NCBI GenBank assembly: GCA_965651265.1
Contig: CBFGRV010000015.1
Location: forward strand, 1 to 64,000
Direction of reading: 5' to 3'
DNA from: CBFGRV01 sp965651265
Lineage (GTDB): Bacteria; Bacteroidota; Rhodothermia; Rhodothermales; VXPQ01
Length of the DNA: 64,000 bases
Shown: positions 26,587-35,827 of the stretch, one piece after another
How positions within the stretch are numbered: the first letter of the stretch is position 1
How the letters are laid out: each line of letters begins with the position of its first letter
Notes under the pieces: generated by a model
Told to the model about the DNA's origin: nothing
Seen by the model: the letters and a program-made list of their open reading frames with translations, nothing else
Database searches by the model: none
Made by a program: the position numbers and the translations under genes

Positions 26587-27960
26587 ATGAAGCAGTTTGG
26601 TACGATTTGCTTCTGCGTATTCGTGTCATTCGCCTCGGCACGTGCTCAGAGCGTTGACCTCATCTTTGCGAACTACCAGCAAGCCAACCAGCTCTGCGTG
26701 AGCGACGGTCTCGCATCGTTCCAATGCGACGACTCGGCAGCCGGCATGGAATCCTCTACGGGAGCAGCATCCGGCCTCTTCGATTCCGACCAGCTGGTCG
26801 ACGTGGTCTTCTCGAATATCGACGAGCCCAATCGCTTTTGCTCGAACCTCGGCGACCGGACCTTTGCCTGCTCCGATGTCGCTCCCGGAGCCGGTGCTTC
26901 ACGCGCCGTAGTGGCCGGAGATTTCGATGAGGATGGATCGCTGGATGCCGTCTTCGCCAGATATCTGGCTCGAAACCAGATTTGCTTCGGTGATGGATCT
27001 GGTGGATTTACCTGCTCGGACGTGAGCGCGCTGGCGCGATCGACCATTGGCCTCGTCGCGGCAGACCTCAACAACGACACGCATCTGGATGTCGCATTCT
27101 CGAACTCCGGCGAGCCCAACACCGTCTGTTTGAATGACGGCACGGGCACTTTTGCATGCTCGGACGTGAGCGTCGACTCGCACATGAATCAGCGGGTGGC
27201 GGTGGGCGATTTCGACGGAGACGGCACCCTGGATCTCGTCTTCGCCGCCCAGCATCAAGCCAGCACCATCTGCCTGGCCGATGGCGAGGGTGGATATGTT
27301 TGCGATGTGGTAGAGAATGGCGCTTATCCGACCTTTGGCGTGGCCGCATCGGATCTGGATGACGATGGTGATGTCGACATCGCTTTCGGCATCAATCACT
27401 TGCCGGATCGCGTCTGCCTAAATGACGGGGCGGGCAGCTTCGAGTGCGGCACGGTGGACGGCGTGTCCCGCTTTTCGATGGACGTGATGGTGCTGGATGT
27501 GGACTCCAACGGCACGCAGGACCTCGTCTTCGCCGTCCGCGACGGCCGCAATCAGGTGTGCCTGGGCGACGGGGCGGGAGCCTTTACCTGTCAGGACATC
27601 GACGAGAATGATTCCGCCACGCTGGCCATGGCCGCTGCCGACTTCGGTGAGTATCCATCGTCGGCGGGCGCCGAGGGATCGTTCGCGCAGCTTCCCGACT
27701 CGTATCGGTTGGACGCGAATTATCCCAATCCGTTCAATCCATCCACTACGATTCCGTTTGAACTGGAGCGTCCTGCGACGGTGACGCTGGCGGTATACGA
27801 TGAGCTGGGCCGACAGGTCGCGATAGTCGCGGATGGATCGTTCGGCAGCGGCCGTCACGAAATCGGTTTCGATGCGCGTGACATGCCGAGCGGTCTCTAC
27901 CTCTACCGGCTATCCACGCCGGAGGGCTCGGTGAGCCGGACCATGCTTCTCATGAAGTAG
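26587..27960 (+). CDS. Secreted seven-repeat FG-GAP-like propeller with C-terminal sorting tail
   Basis: 457 residues from the ATG at 26587, with a signal peptide ending in ARAQ; an earlier in-frame start was rejected. Seven repeats of about 48 residues follow, each with a VCBS/FG-GAP-type Asp-rich loop (for example GDFDGDGTLDLVFA) and a C-X9-C pair around DGxGxF (CFGDGSGGFTC, CLNDGTGTFAC and so on). Seven blades suggest one closed beta-propeller with Ca-binding loops and a disulfide in every blade. The end carries the YPNPFNPSTTIPFEL type IX-like sorting domain, so it is probably exported to the cell surface. Function is unknown; adhesion or binding is plausible. Confidence 0.85.
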   Translation: MKQFGTICFCVFVSFASARAQSVDLIFANYQQANQLCVSDGLASFQCDDSAAGMESSTGAASGLFDSDQLVDVVFSNIDEPNRFCSNLGDRTFACSDVAPGAGASRAVVAGDFDEDGSLDAVFARYLARNQICFGDGSGGFTCSDVSALARSTIGLVAADLNNDTHLDVAFSNSGEPNTVCLNDGTGTFACSDVSVDSHMNQRVAVGDFDGDGTLDLVFAAQHQASTICLADGEGGYVCDVVENGAYPTFGVAASDLDDDGDVDIAFGINHLPDRVCLNDGAGSFECGTVDGVSRFSMDVMVLDVDSNGTQDLVFAVRDGRNQVCLGDGAGAFTCQDIDENDSATLAMAAADFGEYPSSAGAEGSFAQLPDSYRLDANYPNPFNPSTTIPFELERPATVTLAVYDELGRQVAIVADGSFGSGRHEIGFDARDMPSGLYLYRLSTPEGSVSRTMLLMK

Positions 27961-27991
27961 CCCCCACCTCGGCGCGTGCCGTCGGCGCCTT

Positions 27992-29452
27992 TCAGCCGAG
28001 CCAGAATCGGATCACGGGGCCTCCGAAGGCCAGGACGAGAGCGGCCGTAAGGACCCCGACCAATGATCCGATGAGGGCAATGTCGCGCGTCTCCAGCTCT
28101 CCGTGCGCGTAGGCCATGGCGTTGGGCGGCGTGCTGATGGGGAGCGCCATCGAGGCCGATGCCGTGAGTGCGATGCTAATCCCGACGACGGCCGCCGCAG
28201 AGCCTGTGGCGGTCGTTGCCGCGAACGAGATTCCCAGCGGCAAGATCAGGTTCGCCGTAGCCGTATTCGACATGAACGTGCCCAGCACGAGGGTCCCGAA
28301 GATCAGGATCGCCATCACGTAAGACCCTCCTGAGAGAAACCGATCTACCATATATCGATCCAGGCCGCTCATTTCCATCCCCTTCCCGAGAGCGAGCCCA
28401 CCGGCAATCAGCAGAAGAATGTCCCAGTTCAGCCGGTTCACGTCCGTCCTGTCCAGGATGCCCGTCGCCGTGAACGCGACGATAGGGACCTGCGCGACCA
28501 CGGCCGTCGGCAGGCCGTGAAGCATTTCGGTCAGCCATAACCCGACGGTGACGGCGAAGACGGCCACGACGAACCACCCCCGGGAATTCATGGTCTGTTT
28601 CGGCGGGACGAGCTCTACGGAACTGTTGCGAGCCCGAAAGACGACGGCCAGCAACATCCACGTCAGGAGCAGGAGTCCAAGCATCAACGGCACGGCGATC
28701 AGCATCCACTCCAGAAAGCTGACCTCGATGCCGACCGAGCGGAGAAACCCCACGGCCAGCGCATTCGGCGGCGACCCGATGGGCGTCCCCATCCCACCGA
28801 TATTGGCCGCGAACGGGATGGACAGCACGATTCCTTTTCGAAGCCGGCTGCCTGATTCGATCTGCGCCAGCATCGGGGCAACGATCGTGAGCATCATGGC
28901 CGTAGTCGCCGTATTGCTCATGAACATCGAAAAGACGGCCGTCACCACCATGAGGCCGAAAATGACCTGAAGGGGCCGGCCACTGAAGAACCGCAGAATC
29001 AGGCCCGCCATGGCTCGATCCACGCCCTGCTTCGTGGCCGCGTGCGCCAGAAGGAAGCCGCCGAAGAAGAGTACAATGATCGGCTCGCCGATAACGCCGA
29101 CGAACTCCACATAGCTCGGGGAGTCGCCGGCGTCGAATCCCAGATGAGCCCATCCCCCGGGATTCGAGAGGAAGACGATCTCAAGCGCTATGACGACGAG
29201 CGCCGTGGCGAAGAGAGGCAGAGCTTCGGTGACCCACAGAAGCGCGGCCAGCACGAGGATGCCGGCCATATAGACGGCCTCTCGGGGCATGCCCGAGTCG
29301 CCCAACAGCACGACCACGAGGGTCGCTGCGGCCACCGACACCAGAAACAGAACCAGATTGCGTGAGCGAAACGCGGCCGGTCGGAGCTCAGACAGCTGGC
29401 TCAGCTTGCGCCCGAGCTCCTCCCGGATGTTGCCGTAATGTGGGATGCGCAT
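27992..29452 (-). CDS. DASS/SLC13 family sodium:anion symporter
   Basis: 486 residues with about 12 hydrophobic segments. The DASS signature features are visible: FMSNTATTAMMLTIVAPM and a second FMSNTATANLILPLG near the end (the SNT motifs of the two substrate/Na-binding loops), plus IGGMGTPIGSPPNALAVG and ISTPPNAMAYAHG. The family takes up dicarboxylates, citrate, sulfate or phosphate with sodium. The substrate cannot be read from the sequence. It converges with the propeller gene (31 bp) and is followed by no further minus-strand gene; the coiled-coil gene lies 21 bp upstream and may share its promoter. Confidence 0.9.
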   Translation of the reverse strand: MRIPHYGNIREELGRKLSQLSELRPAAFRSRNLVLFLVSVAAATLVVVLLGDSGMPREAVYMAGILVLAALLWVTEALPLFATALVVIALEIVFLSNPGGWAHLGFDAGDSPSYVEFVGVIGEPIIVLFFGGFLLAHAATKQGVDRAMAGLILRFFSGRPLQVIFGLMVVTAVFSMFMSNTATTAMMLTIVAPMLAQIESGSRLRKGIVLSIPFAANIGGMGTPIGSPPNALAVGFLRSVGIEVSFLEWMLIAVPLMLGLLLLTWMLLAVVFRARNSSVELVPPKQTMNSRGWFVVAVFAVTVGLWLTEMLHGLPTAVVAQVPIVAFTATGILDRTDVNRLNWDILLLIAGGLALGKGMEMSGLDRYMVDRFLSGGSYVMAILIFGTLVLGTFMSNTATANLILPLGISFAATTATGSAAAVVGISIALTASASMALPISTPPNAMAYAHGELETRDIALIGSLVGVLTAALVLAFGGPVIRFWLG

Positions 29453-29473
29453 GTCGAAGGTCGGCAGCTCTCG

Positions 29474-29908
29474 CTACCAGACACCGTTCGCACCGGGAGA
29501 CTCATCGTCTCCTTCGGGGCCTCCGCCCTCCGGCCCGGTCCCACCGGCCCCGCCGGCATCCGTCCCGGTCGATCCCGCAGTCGAATCGCCGGCCCCGACC
29601 TGTCTGATGGCATCATCATCGTCAAAATCGCTTCTCGAGCGATCGAAGGCGCGGCTCAGTTCCTTCCAGGCGCGGTTGATGCCGTCGAGCAACTCGTCGA
29701 ACGCCTTCTCACCCGCTTCCTGGATTTCCGGCAGCCGTTCGCGCAGATCGTCCCGGCGCCGGCGCAGATCGTGCAGGCGTCGCTCCGCCTCCTGGCGGGC
29801 TTCGGCGCTACGGGACTTCGCCTCCTGTTCCCAGCGGTCCAACAAGCGGTTCCATTCATCGATCTGCTGCTTCAACCGCTCGGCGTACTCGTCGCGTTTG
29901 CTAGACAT
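29474..29908 (-). CDS. Coiled-coil protein with Gly-rich tail, unknown function
   Basis: 144 residues from the ATG at 29908, which has AGGA 6 bp upstream; an ATG at 29914 is too close to that site. Residues 3-95 are charged heptad-like helix (RDEYAERLKQQIDEWNRLL and following), probably an antiparallel coiled coil. The last ~45 residues are Gly/Ser/Asp/Thr-rich and disordered. No signal peptide. It lies 21 bp upstream of the transporter gene and downstream of a palindromic site. No family is recognised. Confidence 0.65.
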   Translation of the reverse strand: MSSKRDEYAERLKQQIDEWNRLLDRWEQEAKSRSAEARQEAERRLHDLRRRRDDLRERLPEIQEAGEKAFDELLDGINRAWKELSRAFDRSRSDFDDDDAIRQVGAGDSTAGSTGTDAGGAGGTGPEGGGPEGDDESPGANGVW

Positions 29909-29958
29909 GGCCATTCCTACGTCTTGTTAGAGGAGAGCGTAACTTATTCTTTCTGGAT

Positions 29959-29984
29959 GAGTATTCAATGCGCTTGGAATACTC
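29959..29984. promoter_or_regulatory. Palindrome between coiled-coil and hybrid kinase genes
   Basis: GAGTATTC (29959-29966) and GAATACTC (29977-29984) form perfect inverted arms separated by 10 bp. It sits in the divergent promoter region, 50 bp before the minus-strand start and 102 bp before the plus-strand start. The geometry fits a dimeric regulator binding one DNA face. No known regulator motif was matched. Confidence 0.45.
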
Positions 29985-30085
29985 GTGCCGACTCTGTTCA
30001 TATCCCCGCCTGCTAGTCCCGCCTGGCACGGGTAGAATTTCGAGCCAACGTAGCAAAGCGCTACCTCCCATCGAGGCGCACCCCC

Positions 30086-33000
30086 ATGGACGATCCCGTT
30101 CTGCCGTCCGCCAACGGACGTACCTCCGATAGAGTCAGCTCGCCCGCCCCGGCGGCCGAGGTCGCTGACGACGATTCCGCTGATCCGAAGGCCACCGATG
30201 ATGCTGGCCGGCCCGCCGCAGAAGACCCCTCCGACGAAGTCGGTCGGATGCGCACTCACTTCTTACGGCGGATGCATGCCGTCGCCGAAACGGCCTCCGA
30301 AGTTATCTGCGCCCGGAACCGTGAAGAGCTGCGTGACATCCTGGAGGCCGCCTGCCGGAAAGTCGTCCCGGTAGACGCGTTTTTCTTGCTCAGCTACGAT
30401 CCATCCACCCATAGCCTCCAGGGTGTCGGCGGCTACGATGACGGCGAGTATAGTGTACCCGAGTCGTTTTCCGCCTCCGGAACGCCGAGCGAGCGGGTCG
30501 TCCGCGAGAGGCGATCGCTCATGACGCGCCGTGCCGACGACCCCGATGCGCAGGGAGCGATGCTCACCGGCACCGGCCGCCGCTCGGAATCGACCATCCG
30601 GTCGCCGATCATTAGCGGAGACTCCGTCATCGGTATCGTGACCGTCCAGAGCTACACGCCGAATAGCTATACGGAGGAGGATGTCGAGGTCGTTGAGGTC
30701 ATCGCTTCCCTGGCGGCCAGCGCACTGGACAACATTCAGTTGGCCGAGCAACGCCGCGCCGCCGAGGCGGCCCTGCGGAAGGCCAATGACGAGCTCGAGA
30801 GACGAGTCAATGCGCGCACCGCAGAGCTCGAGCAGCGAACACTCGACCTGGAGAGGGCGGATCAGCGTTTCCGCGCCATCGTGGAAGCAAGCCCCAGTCC
30901 GCTCATCCTGAGTCGCTTCAGTGACGGCACCATTCTGTACGCCAACGATCGCCTCGAGAGGCTCATGGAGCTCCCCGAGGGATCGCTGCAGGGCAAGAAA
31001 ACGCCCGACTTCTACCACGACCCCACGGACCGGCCGTACATCGTCAATCTAGTCAAGACGCAGGGATACATACGGGATTACCCCCTACGCGTCCGGACCA
31101 CCAGCGGCAAGATGCTCTGGGTTTCTCTGTCCGCCCAGCGTCTTGATTTCGACGGCGAACCGGCGATCGCCACCGCGCTGATCGACATCACCGAGCGTAT
31201 GGAGGCCGAGCGGCGCCTGCAGGAAAGCGAGGAGCATTTCAGGCGTCTCATCGAGAATGCCTCCGACCTGATCTCCATCATATCCCCCGAGGGCATCACC
31301 CTCTATCAGAGCCCCGCGCTGACGCGGCTGCTTGGCTACGAGCAGGAGGAGATGCTGAGGATCGACGTCTTCGACTATCTGTGCCCGGACGACCTCGAAG
31401 CCACGGCCGAGAAATTCCAGATGATGCTCGCTAATCCGGGCCAGGTATTCACGGCCGAATTTCGGTTCCTCCACAAGGATGGGAGCTACCGGCACTATGA
31501 GGCCGTCGGCACGACGCTCGCGCCCGATACGGCGGCCGACGGCGTCGTCGTCAACTCGCGCGACATCACGGAACGGCGCATGGCCGAGGAGGCCCTCCGC
31601 CGAAGGGAGGAGCAATTTCGACTGCTGATCGAGAATTCTTCCGATGTCGCCACCATCGTCGACCCGAAAGGTATCAACATCTATCAGAGCCCCTCGTCGG
31701 AGCGGGTACTGGGGTACACGCCCGAGGAGGTGATGGGCACGAGCGGATTCGAGCGCGTACATCCTGACGATCGCGAATCGGTACGTGCGGCGCTCGCCGC
31801 CGCGCTGAGCAACCCCGGAACCACCCACCTTGCCGTGTTTCGATACCGGCACAAGGACGGTTCGTGGAGAGTGTTGGAAGCCAAGGGGCGCACGCTCTAT
31901 CCGGACGACCCGTCGGGCGGGGTCATCATCAACTCGCGCGACGTCACCGAACGCATCGAATCCGATCGGAAGCTGCGTGTGCAGAAGGCCCAACTGGAAG
32001 CGCAGTTGGAGGCGTCCATCGACGGCATTCTGGTGGTCGCAGGCGACGGACGCATCCTGTCGCATAATCATCGCTTCGTGGAGTTGTGGAACATCCCGCA
32101 GTCCATCGTGGACCAGCACTCCGACGAAGCGGCCCTCGCGTACGTGGTGGATCAGCTCGCCGATCCTCGCGCGTTCCTCGACCGCATCGAATATCTGTAC
32201 CGCCACCCCTTCGAACGGGCCCGGGACGAGATTGTGTTGAAGGATGGACGCATCTTCGACCGATACACGGCGCCCATCATCGGTAATGACGGTGAGTACT
32301 ACGGTCGCGTCTGGTACTTTCGCGACATGACCCAGGAACGCCGGCGAGCCCAGGAGCTCGAGGCGGCACGTCAGGAAGCCGAGATTGCCAAGATTCAGGC
32401 CGAATCAGCAAACCGCGCCAAGAGCCAGTTCCTGGCCAACATGAGCCACGAGCTCCGCACGCCGCTCAACGCCATCATCGGGTATGCGGAGATGCTCGTG
32501 GAAGACGCCGAGGAGGCCGGATTCCAGCATTGTGTGATGGATCTCGGGAAGATCCGGACCGCGGCCCATCATCTGTTGGGCCTTATCAACGATATCCTGG
32601 ATCTCTCGAAGATCGAGGCCGGGCGGATGGACGTGTACGTCGAGGAGTTCGACGTCTCTATGCTGCTCGACAACGTTCGCTCTACCATCGAGACGCTCGT
32701 CGAGCAGAGGCAAAACGAGCTTCGCGTCGTGAAGGGTGACAGCCTCGGCACGATGGCCTCCGATCCGACCAAAGTGCGACAGATCCTCTTCAATCTGCTG
32801 GCGAACGCTGCCAAGTTCACGGAGAGCGGGGTCGTGACGCTGGAGGCTTCCCGAGCCGGCGATACATATACATTCACCGTGCTTGACACGGGCATCGGGA
32901 TGTCGGCGGAGCAGGTCGACCGCCTGTTCCAGCCCTTCACGCAGGCCGACACATCCACCACGCGTAAATACGGCGGCACCGGCCTCGGTCTGACCATCAC

Positions 33001-33988
33001 GCGCCGGTTTACGGAGCTGCTGGGCGGGCACATCTCGGTGGAGAGCAAGGAGGGCACCGGGACGGCGTTTACCGTTACCTTGCCGGTCACCGTTCCACCG
33101 GATACGCAGGCCCGATCGGCTCAGGGCGGCGGCCACTCGAGCGCATCCACGTGGCAGGGAGACGGCGCGCCCTACGAGCGTGCGCATACTCGCACGGATG
33201 TGCCGGCCCGAACCCCGACCACCGACGAAGCTGCCCCGTTGGTCCTGGTGATCGACGACGACGCCGCATCCTGCGAGGTCGTGCAGAAGATGCTGCACCG
33301 CGAAGGATATCGTGTCTCGTGTGCGCATGACGGGCAGCACGGGCTCGAACGCGCACGGCTCGAGAACCCGGATGTCATCACCCTGGACATCCTGATGCCG
33401 AACACCTCCGGATGGGAGGTGCTGGCACGCCTCAAAGCCGACGCGGCGACGGCGGAGATTCCGGTGGTGATCATCTCCATCCTCGATGAGGAACGGCTCG
33501 GCTTTGCGATGGGAGCCGCCGAATACGTCACGAAGCCCGTCGACCGGGAACGCATGCTGGCGGCCGTTCGGAAGCACATCCGTGAGTCGGGCGAACGTAG
33601 CCCGACTATTCTTGTGGTGGAGGATGATGCGGCCACACGGGACGTTCTGCGGCGAACGTTCGAGAAGGAAGGCTGGCAGGTCCGAGAGGCCGTCGACGGC
33701 AAGGAAGGGCTGGCGCAGATGGAGGCCGACAAGCCGGCCATGATCGTGCTCGACCTCATGATGCCGAACGTTAACGGTTTCGCCTTCATCGAGGAACTGC
33801 GGAGTCGGCCCGACCTGGACGACATCCCCGTCGTTGTGCTAACGGCACTCATTCTAGCCGACGAAGATCGGCGACGCCTGAATGGGCGGGTAGAACGCAT
33901 CATCCAGAAAGGACAATCGAATCGGGCGGACCTGGTGGCGGAGATCCGACGTCTCGTGCCTCTGCCCTCCGATGAGAACGAGGAATGA
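30086..33988 (+). CDS. Large hybrid histidine kinase: GAF, four PAS, HisKA, HATPase, two REC
   Basis: 1300 residues with no membrane segment. A disordered N-terminus (1-55) leads to a GAF domain (about 65-235), then four PAS-like modules (about 265-380, 385-505, 510-640, 645-765). HisKA follows with phosphorylatable H788 in MSHELRTP, the HATPase has DTGIGMS and GGTGLGLTITRRF, and two receiver domains follow, with D1101 (LDILMPN) and D1223 (LDLMMPN). The enzyme should sense a soluble ligand, light or redox cue through GAF/PAS and pass phosphate to its own REC domains or downstream regulators. The following response regulator overlaps by 4 bp (ATGA), so the three genes here form one operon. The signal is unknown. 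Confidence 0.92.
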   Translation: MDDPVLPSANGRTSDRVSSPAPAAEVADDDSADPKATDDAGRPAAEDPSDEVGRMRTHFLRRMHAVAETASEVICARNREELRDILEAACRKVVPVDAFFLLSYDPSTHSLQGVGGYDDGEYSVPESFSASGTPSERVVRERRSLMTRRADDPDAQGAMLTGTGRRSESTIRSPIISGDSVIGIVTVQSYTPNSYTEEDVEVVEVIASLAASALDNIQLAEQRRAAEAALRKANDELERRVNARTAELEQRTLDLERADQRFRAIVEASPSPLILSRFSDGTILYANDRLERLMELPEGSLQGKKTPDFYHDPTDRPYIVNLVKTQGYIRDYPLRVRTTSGKMLWVSLSAQRLDFDGEPAIATALIDITERMEAERRLQESEEHFRRLIENASDLISIISPEGITLYQSPALTRLLGYEQEEMLRIDVFDYLCPDDLEATAEKFQMMLANPGQVFTAEFRFLHKDGSYRHYEAVGTTLAPDTAADGVVVNSRDITERRMAEEALRRREEQFRLLIENSSDVATIVDPKGINIYQSPSSERVLGYTPEEVMGTSGFERVHPDDRESVRAALAAALSNPGTTHLAVFRYRHKDGSWRVLEAKGRTLYPDDPSGGVIINSRDVTERIESDRKLRVQKAQLEAQLEASIDGILVVAGDGRILSHNHRFVELWNIPQSIVDQHSDEAALAYVVDQLADPRAFLDRIEYLYRHPFERARDEIVLKDGRIFDRYTAPIIGNDGEYYGRVWYFRDMTQERRRAQELEAARQEAEIAKIQAESANRAKSQFLANMSHELRTPLNAIIGYAEMLVEDAEEAGFQHCVMDLGKIRTAAHHLLGLINDILDLSKIEAGRMDVYVEEFDVSMLLDNVRSTIETLVEQRQNELRVVKGDSLGTMASDPTKVRQILFNLLANAAKFTESGVVTLEASRAGDTYTFTVLDTGIGMSAEQVDRLFQPFTQADTSTTRKYGGTGLGLTITRRFTELLGGHISVESKEGTGTAFTVTLPVTVPPDTQARSAQGGGHSSASTWQGDGAPYERAHTRTDVPARTPTTDEAAPLVLVIDDDAASCEVVQKMLHREGYRVSCAHDGQHGLERARLENPDVITLDILMPNTSGWEVLARLKADAATAEIPVVIISILDEERLGFAMGAAEYVTKPVDRERMLAAVRKHIRESGERSPTILVVEDDAATRDVLRRTFEKEGWQVREAVDGKEGLAQMEADKPAMIVLDLMMPNVNGFAFIEELRSRPDLDDIPVVVLTALILADEDRRRLNGRVERIIQKGQSNRADLVAEIRRLVPLPSDENEE

Positions 33989-34488
33989 GCGAAGCTCCCC
34001 ACATGAGCGATGAAACAACGGCCGGCGGAGGATTGCCTGCGCGCGATCCGGCGTCCCTGAGCGGAGGACTCGGCACGACCGAGGATCCGGCCATTGCCAA
34101 GATCCTCATCGTTGAGGACAACGAGATGAGTCGCGATATGCTGGGCCGGCGCCTCGAACGAAAGAAGTATCAGGTGATCCTTGCCGCTGACGGCGCCGAA
34201 GGCATCCGCCGAGCCCGGGAGGAACATCCCGACCTCATCCTGATGGATCTGAGCCTTCCGGTGCTCGATGGCTGGAATGCGTCGGCAGAACTGAAATCCG
34301 ATCCGCGGACCCGCGACATTCCCATCATCGCGCTCACCGCGCACGCCATGGCCGGCGACGAGATACGTGCGCGATCCGTCGGGTGCGATGACTTTGAAAC
34401 GAAGCCTGTAGATTTCGCTCGCCTGCTCACCAAGATATCGGCGCTGCTCGCTCTCCGTGACGGCGCCGACCGTCCCGGCTTGAACTGA
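33985..34488 (+). CDS. Single-domain response regulator (DivK/CheY-like)
   Basis: 167 residues. About 35 disordered residues are followed by a complete receiver domain: KILIVEDNEMS, phosphoacceptor D88 in LILMDLSLPVLDG, IIALTAH with the conserved Thr and CDDFETKPVDF with the conserved Lys. There is no output domain. It overlaps the kinase gene by ATGA and the next gene starts 3 bp after its stop, so it is translationally coupled. It probably shuttles phosphate from the kinase or acts by protein contact. Confidence 0.9.
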   Translation: MSEAPHMSDETTAGGGLPARDPASLSGGLGTTEDPAIAKILIVEDNEMSRDMLGRRLERKKYQVILAADGAEGIRRAREEHPDLILMDLSLPVLDGWNASAELKSDPRTRDIPIIALTAHAMAGDEIRARSVGCDDFETKPVDFARLLTKISALLALRDGADRPGLN

Positions 34489-34490
34489 GT

Positions 34491-35699
34491 ATGCAGCCGT
34501 TCCCCGATATCGAAGCGACGGATCTGGATCGATCCGACGGACGGATTCTCGTGGTCGATGACACGGAATCCAATCGAGACATGCTCTCGAGAAGGCTCGA
34601 GCGTCGGGGCTTCACCGTGGAGACGGCGAAGAACGGACGCGAGGCACTCGACATGGTCCGGTCCGGTTCGTTCGACCTGGTGCTGCTGGATATCATGATG
34701 CCGGAGCTGAACGGCTACGAGGTCCTCAAGCAGATGAAGGAGGATGAGGCGCTGCAGTACATCCCGGTCGTCATGATTTCGGCCATCGACGACGTGGAGA
34801 GCGTCGTGAAGTGCCTGGAACTGGGAGCCGACGACTACCTGCCCAAGCCCTTCAACCCGACACTGCTCCGCGCGCGCGTCGAGTCGACGCTGGCCAAGAA
34901 GCGTCTTCAGGACCGGGAGCGCCTCTACGCCCAATCGCTCGAGCGCGAGCTGGAGATCGGACGTCGCATCCAGGAGGGATTTTTGCCCGCCGAGTTGCCG
35001 CAGCGGCCCGGGTGGGAGATCGCCGTGCAATTCTGCCCGGCCAAGCAGGTGGCCGGCGACTTCTACGACGCCTTCGAACTGACGTCGGATCGCATCGGGC
35101 TCGTCATGGCGGATGTTTGCGGCAAAGGCGTGGGAGCCGCCATGTTCATGGCCCTGTTTCGAAGCCTGATCCGGGCACACGCGGATCGCGCGGCCGTGTC
35201 CCCCTTCGCCCCGGCCGTGGCCATCCTGATCGAGGCGATCTCGGCGACGAACGGCTACATCGTGCGGATGCATCGTTCGGCACACACCTTCGCTTCGGTC
35301 TTCTTCGGCGTGCTCGATCCGAACACGGGCGTGCTGAACTACCTGAACGCAGGCCATTTGCCTCCGATCATCATCAATGCCGACGGCTCGATGGAGCACC
35401 TCAAGGCCACAGGCCCGGCCGTCGGCCTCCTCGGAAACGCTACGTTCGACGTAAGCAGCGCCACGATCCTGCCCGGCTCAACGCTGTTCGCCTTTACAGA
35501 CGGCGTGACAGAGGCACGGGATGAGCACCGCGCCTTCTTTGACGAGGAACGCCTCTACGACGCGCTTCTTTCCGGTGCAGAGTCGGCTTCCGAGCTTCTC
35601 GACAACATCTTCGAGAGCGTCCGCGAGTTCTCGGGTGATACCGAGCAGGCCGATGACGTGACGATGCTCGCCGTGCGGCGGGAGCTTGCGGCCCTGTAA
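34491..35699 (+). CDS. Response regulator with PP2C (RsbU-type) phosphatase output
   Basis: 402 residues. An N-terminal receiver (about 17-135) has D67 (LLDIMMPELNG), Thr/Ser in VVMISAIDD and LPKPFNP. A coiled-coil linker (about 140-165, LERELEIGRRIQEGFLP) joins it to a SpoIIE phosphatase (about 170-400) with VAGDFYDAF, VMADVCGKGVGAAMFMALF, FTDGVTEARDE and QADDVTMLAV. Phosphorylation of the receiver would switch phosphatase activity. It is the output of the three-gene cluster, acting on a phosphorylated STAS or similar target encoded elsewhere. It starts 3 bp after the upstream regulator gene. Confidence 0.9.
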   Translation: MQPFPDIEATDLDRSDGRILVVDDTESNRDMLSRRLERRGFTVETAKNGREALDMVRSGSFDLVLLDIMMPELNGYEVLKQMKEDEALQYIPVVMISAIDDVESVVKCLELGADDYLPKPFNPTLLRARVESTLAKKRLQDRERLYAQSLERELEIGRRIQEGFLPAELPQRPGWEIAVQFCPAKQVAGDFYDAFELTSDRIGLVMADVCGKGVGAAMFMALFRSLIRAHADRAAVSPFAPAVAILIEAISATNGYIVRMHRSAHTFASVFFGVLDPNTGVLNYLNAGHLPPIIINADGSMEHLKATGPAVGLLGNATFDVSSATILPGSTLFAFTDGVTEARDEHRAFFDEERLYDALLSGAESASELLDNIFESVREFSGDTEQADDVTMLAVRRELAAL

Positions 35700-35827
35700 C
35701 GATCGAGGCAACGCCGGGCAGGCGCTGTGACATCGGCGCGCCGCGGTAGTAAGATCGCCTTGATGAAGATGGCGGAGGCACCCGGCCGCGGCCATCGTCC
35801 GGTAAGCAGGAGGTGAGGAGGGATCGA

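Noticed and set aside
27971..27989. GGCGC...GCGCC hairpin between the propeller and transporter genes
   Set aside because: Only a 5-bp stem with a 9-nt loop in GC-rich DNA; too weak to call a terminator.
31085..33577. Two long minus-strand open frames opposite the hybrid kinase
   Set aside because: Composition is of the shadow type (Arg, His, Gly, Val rich) with no motif, while the plus strand has continuous PAS/HisKA/REC signatures.
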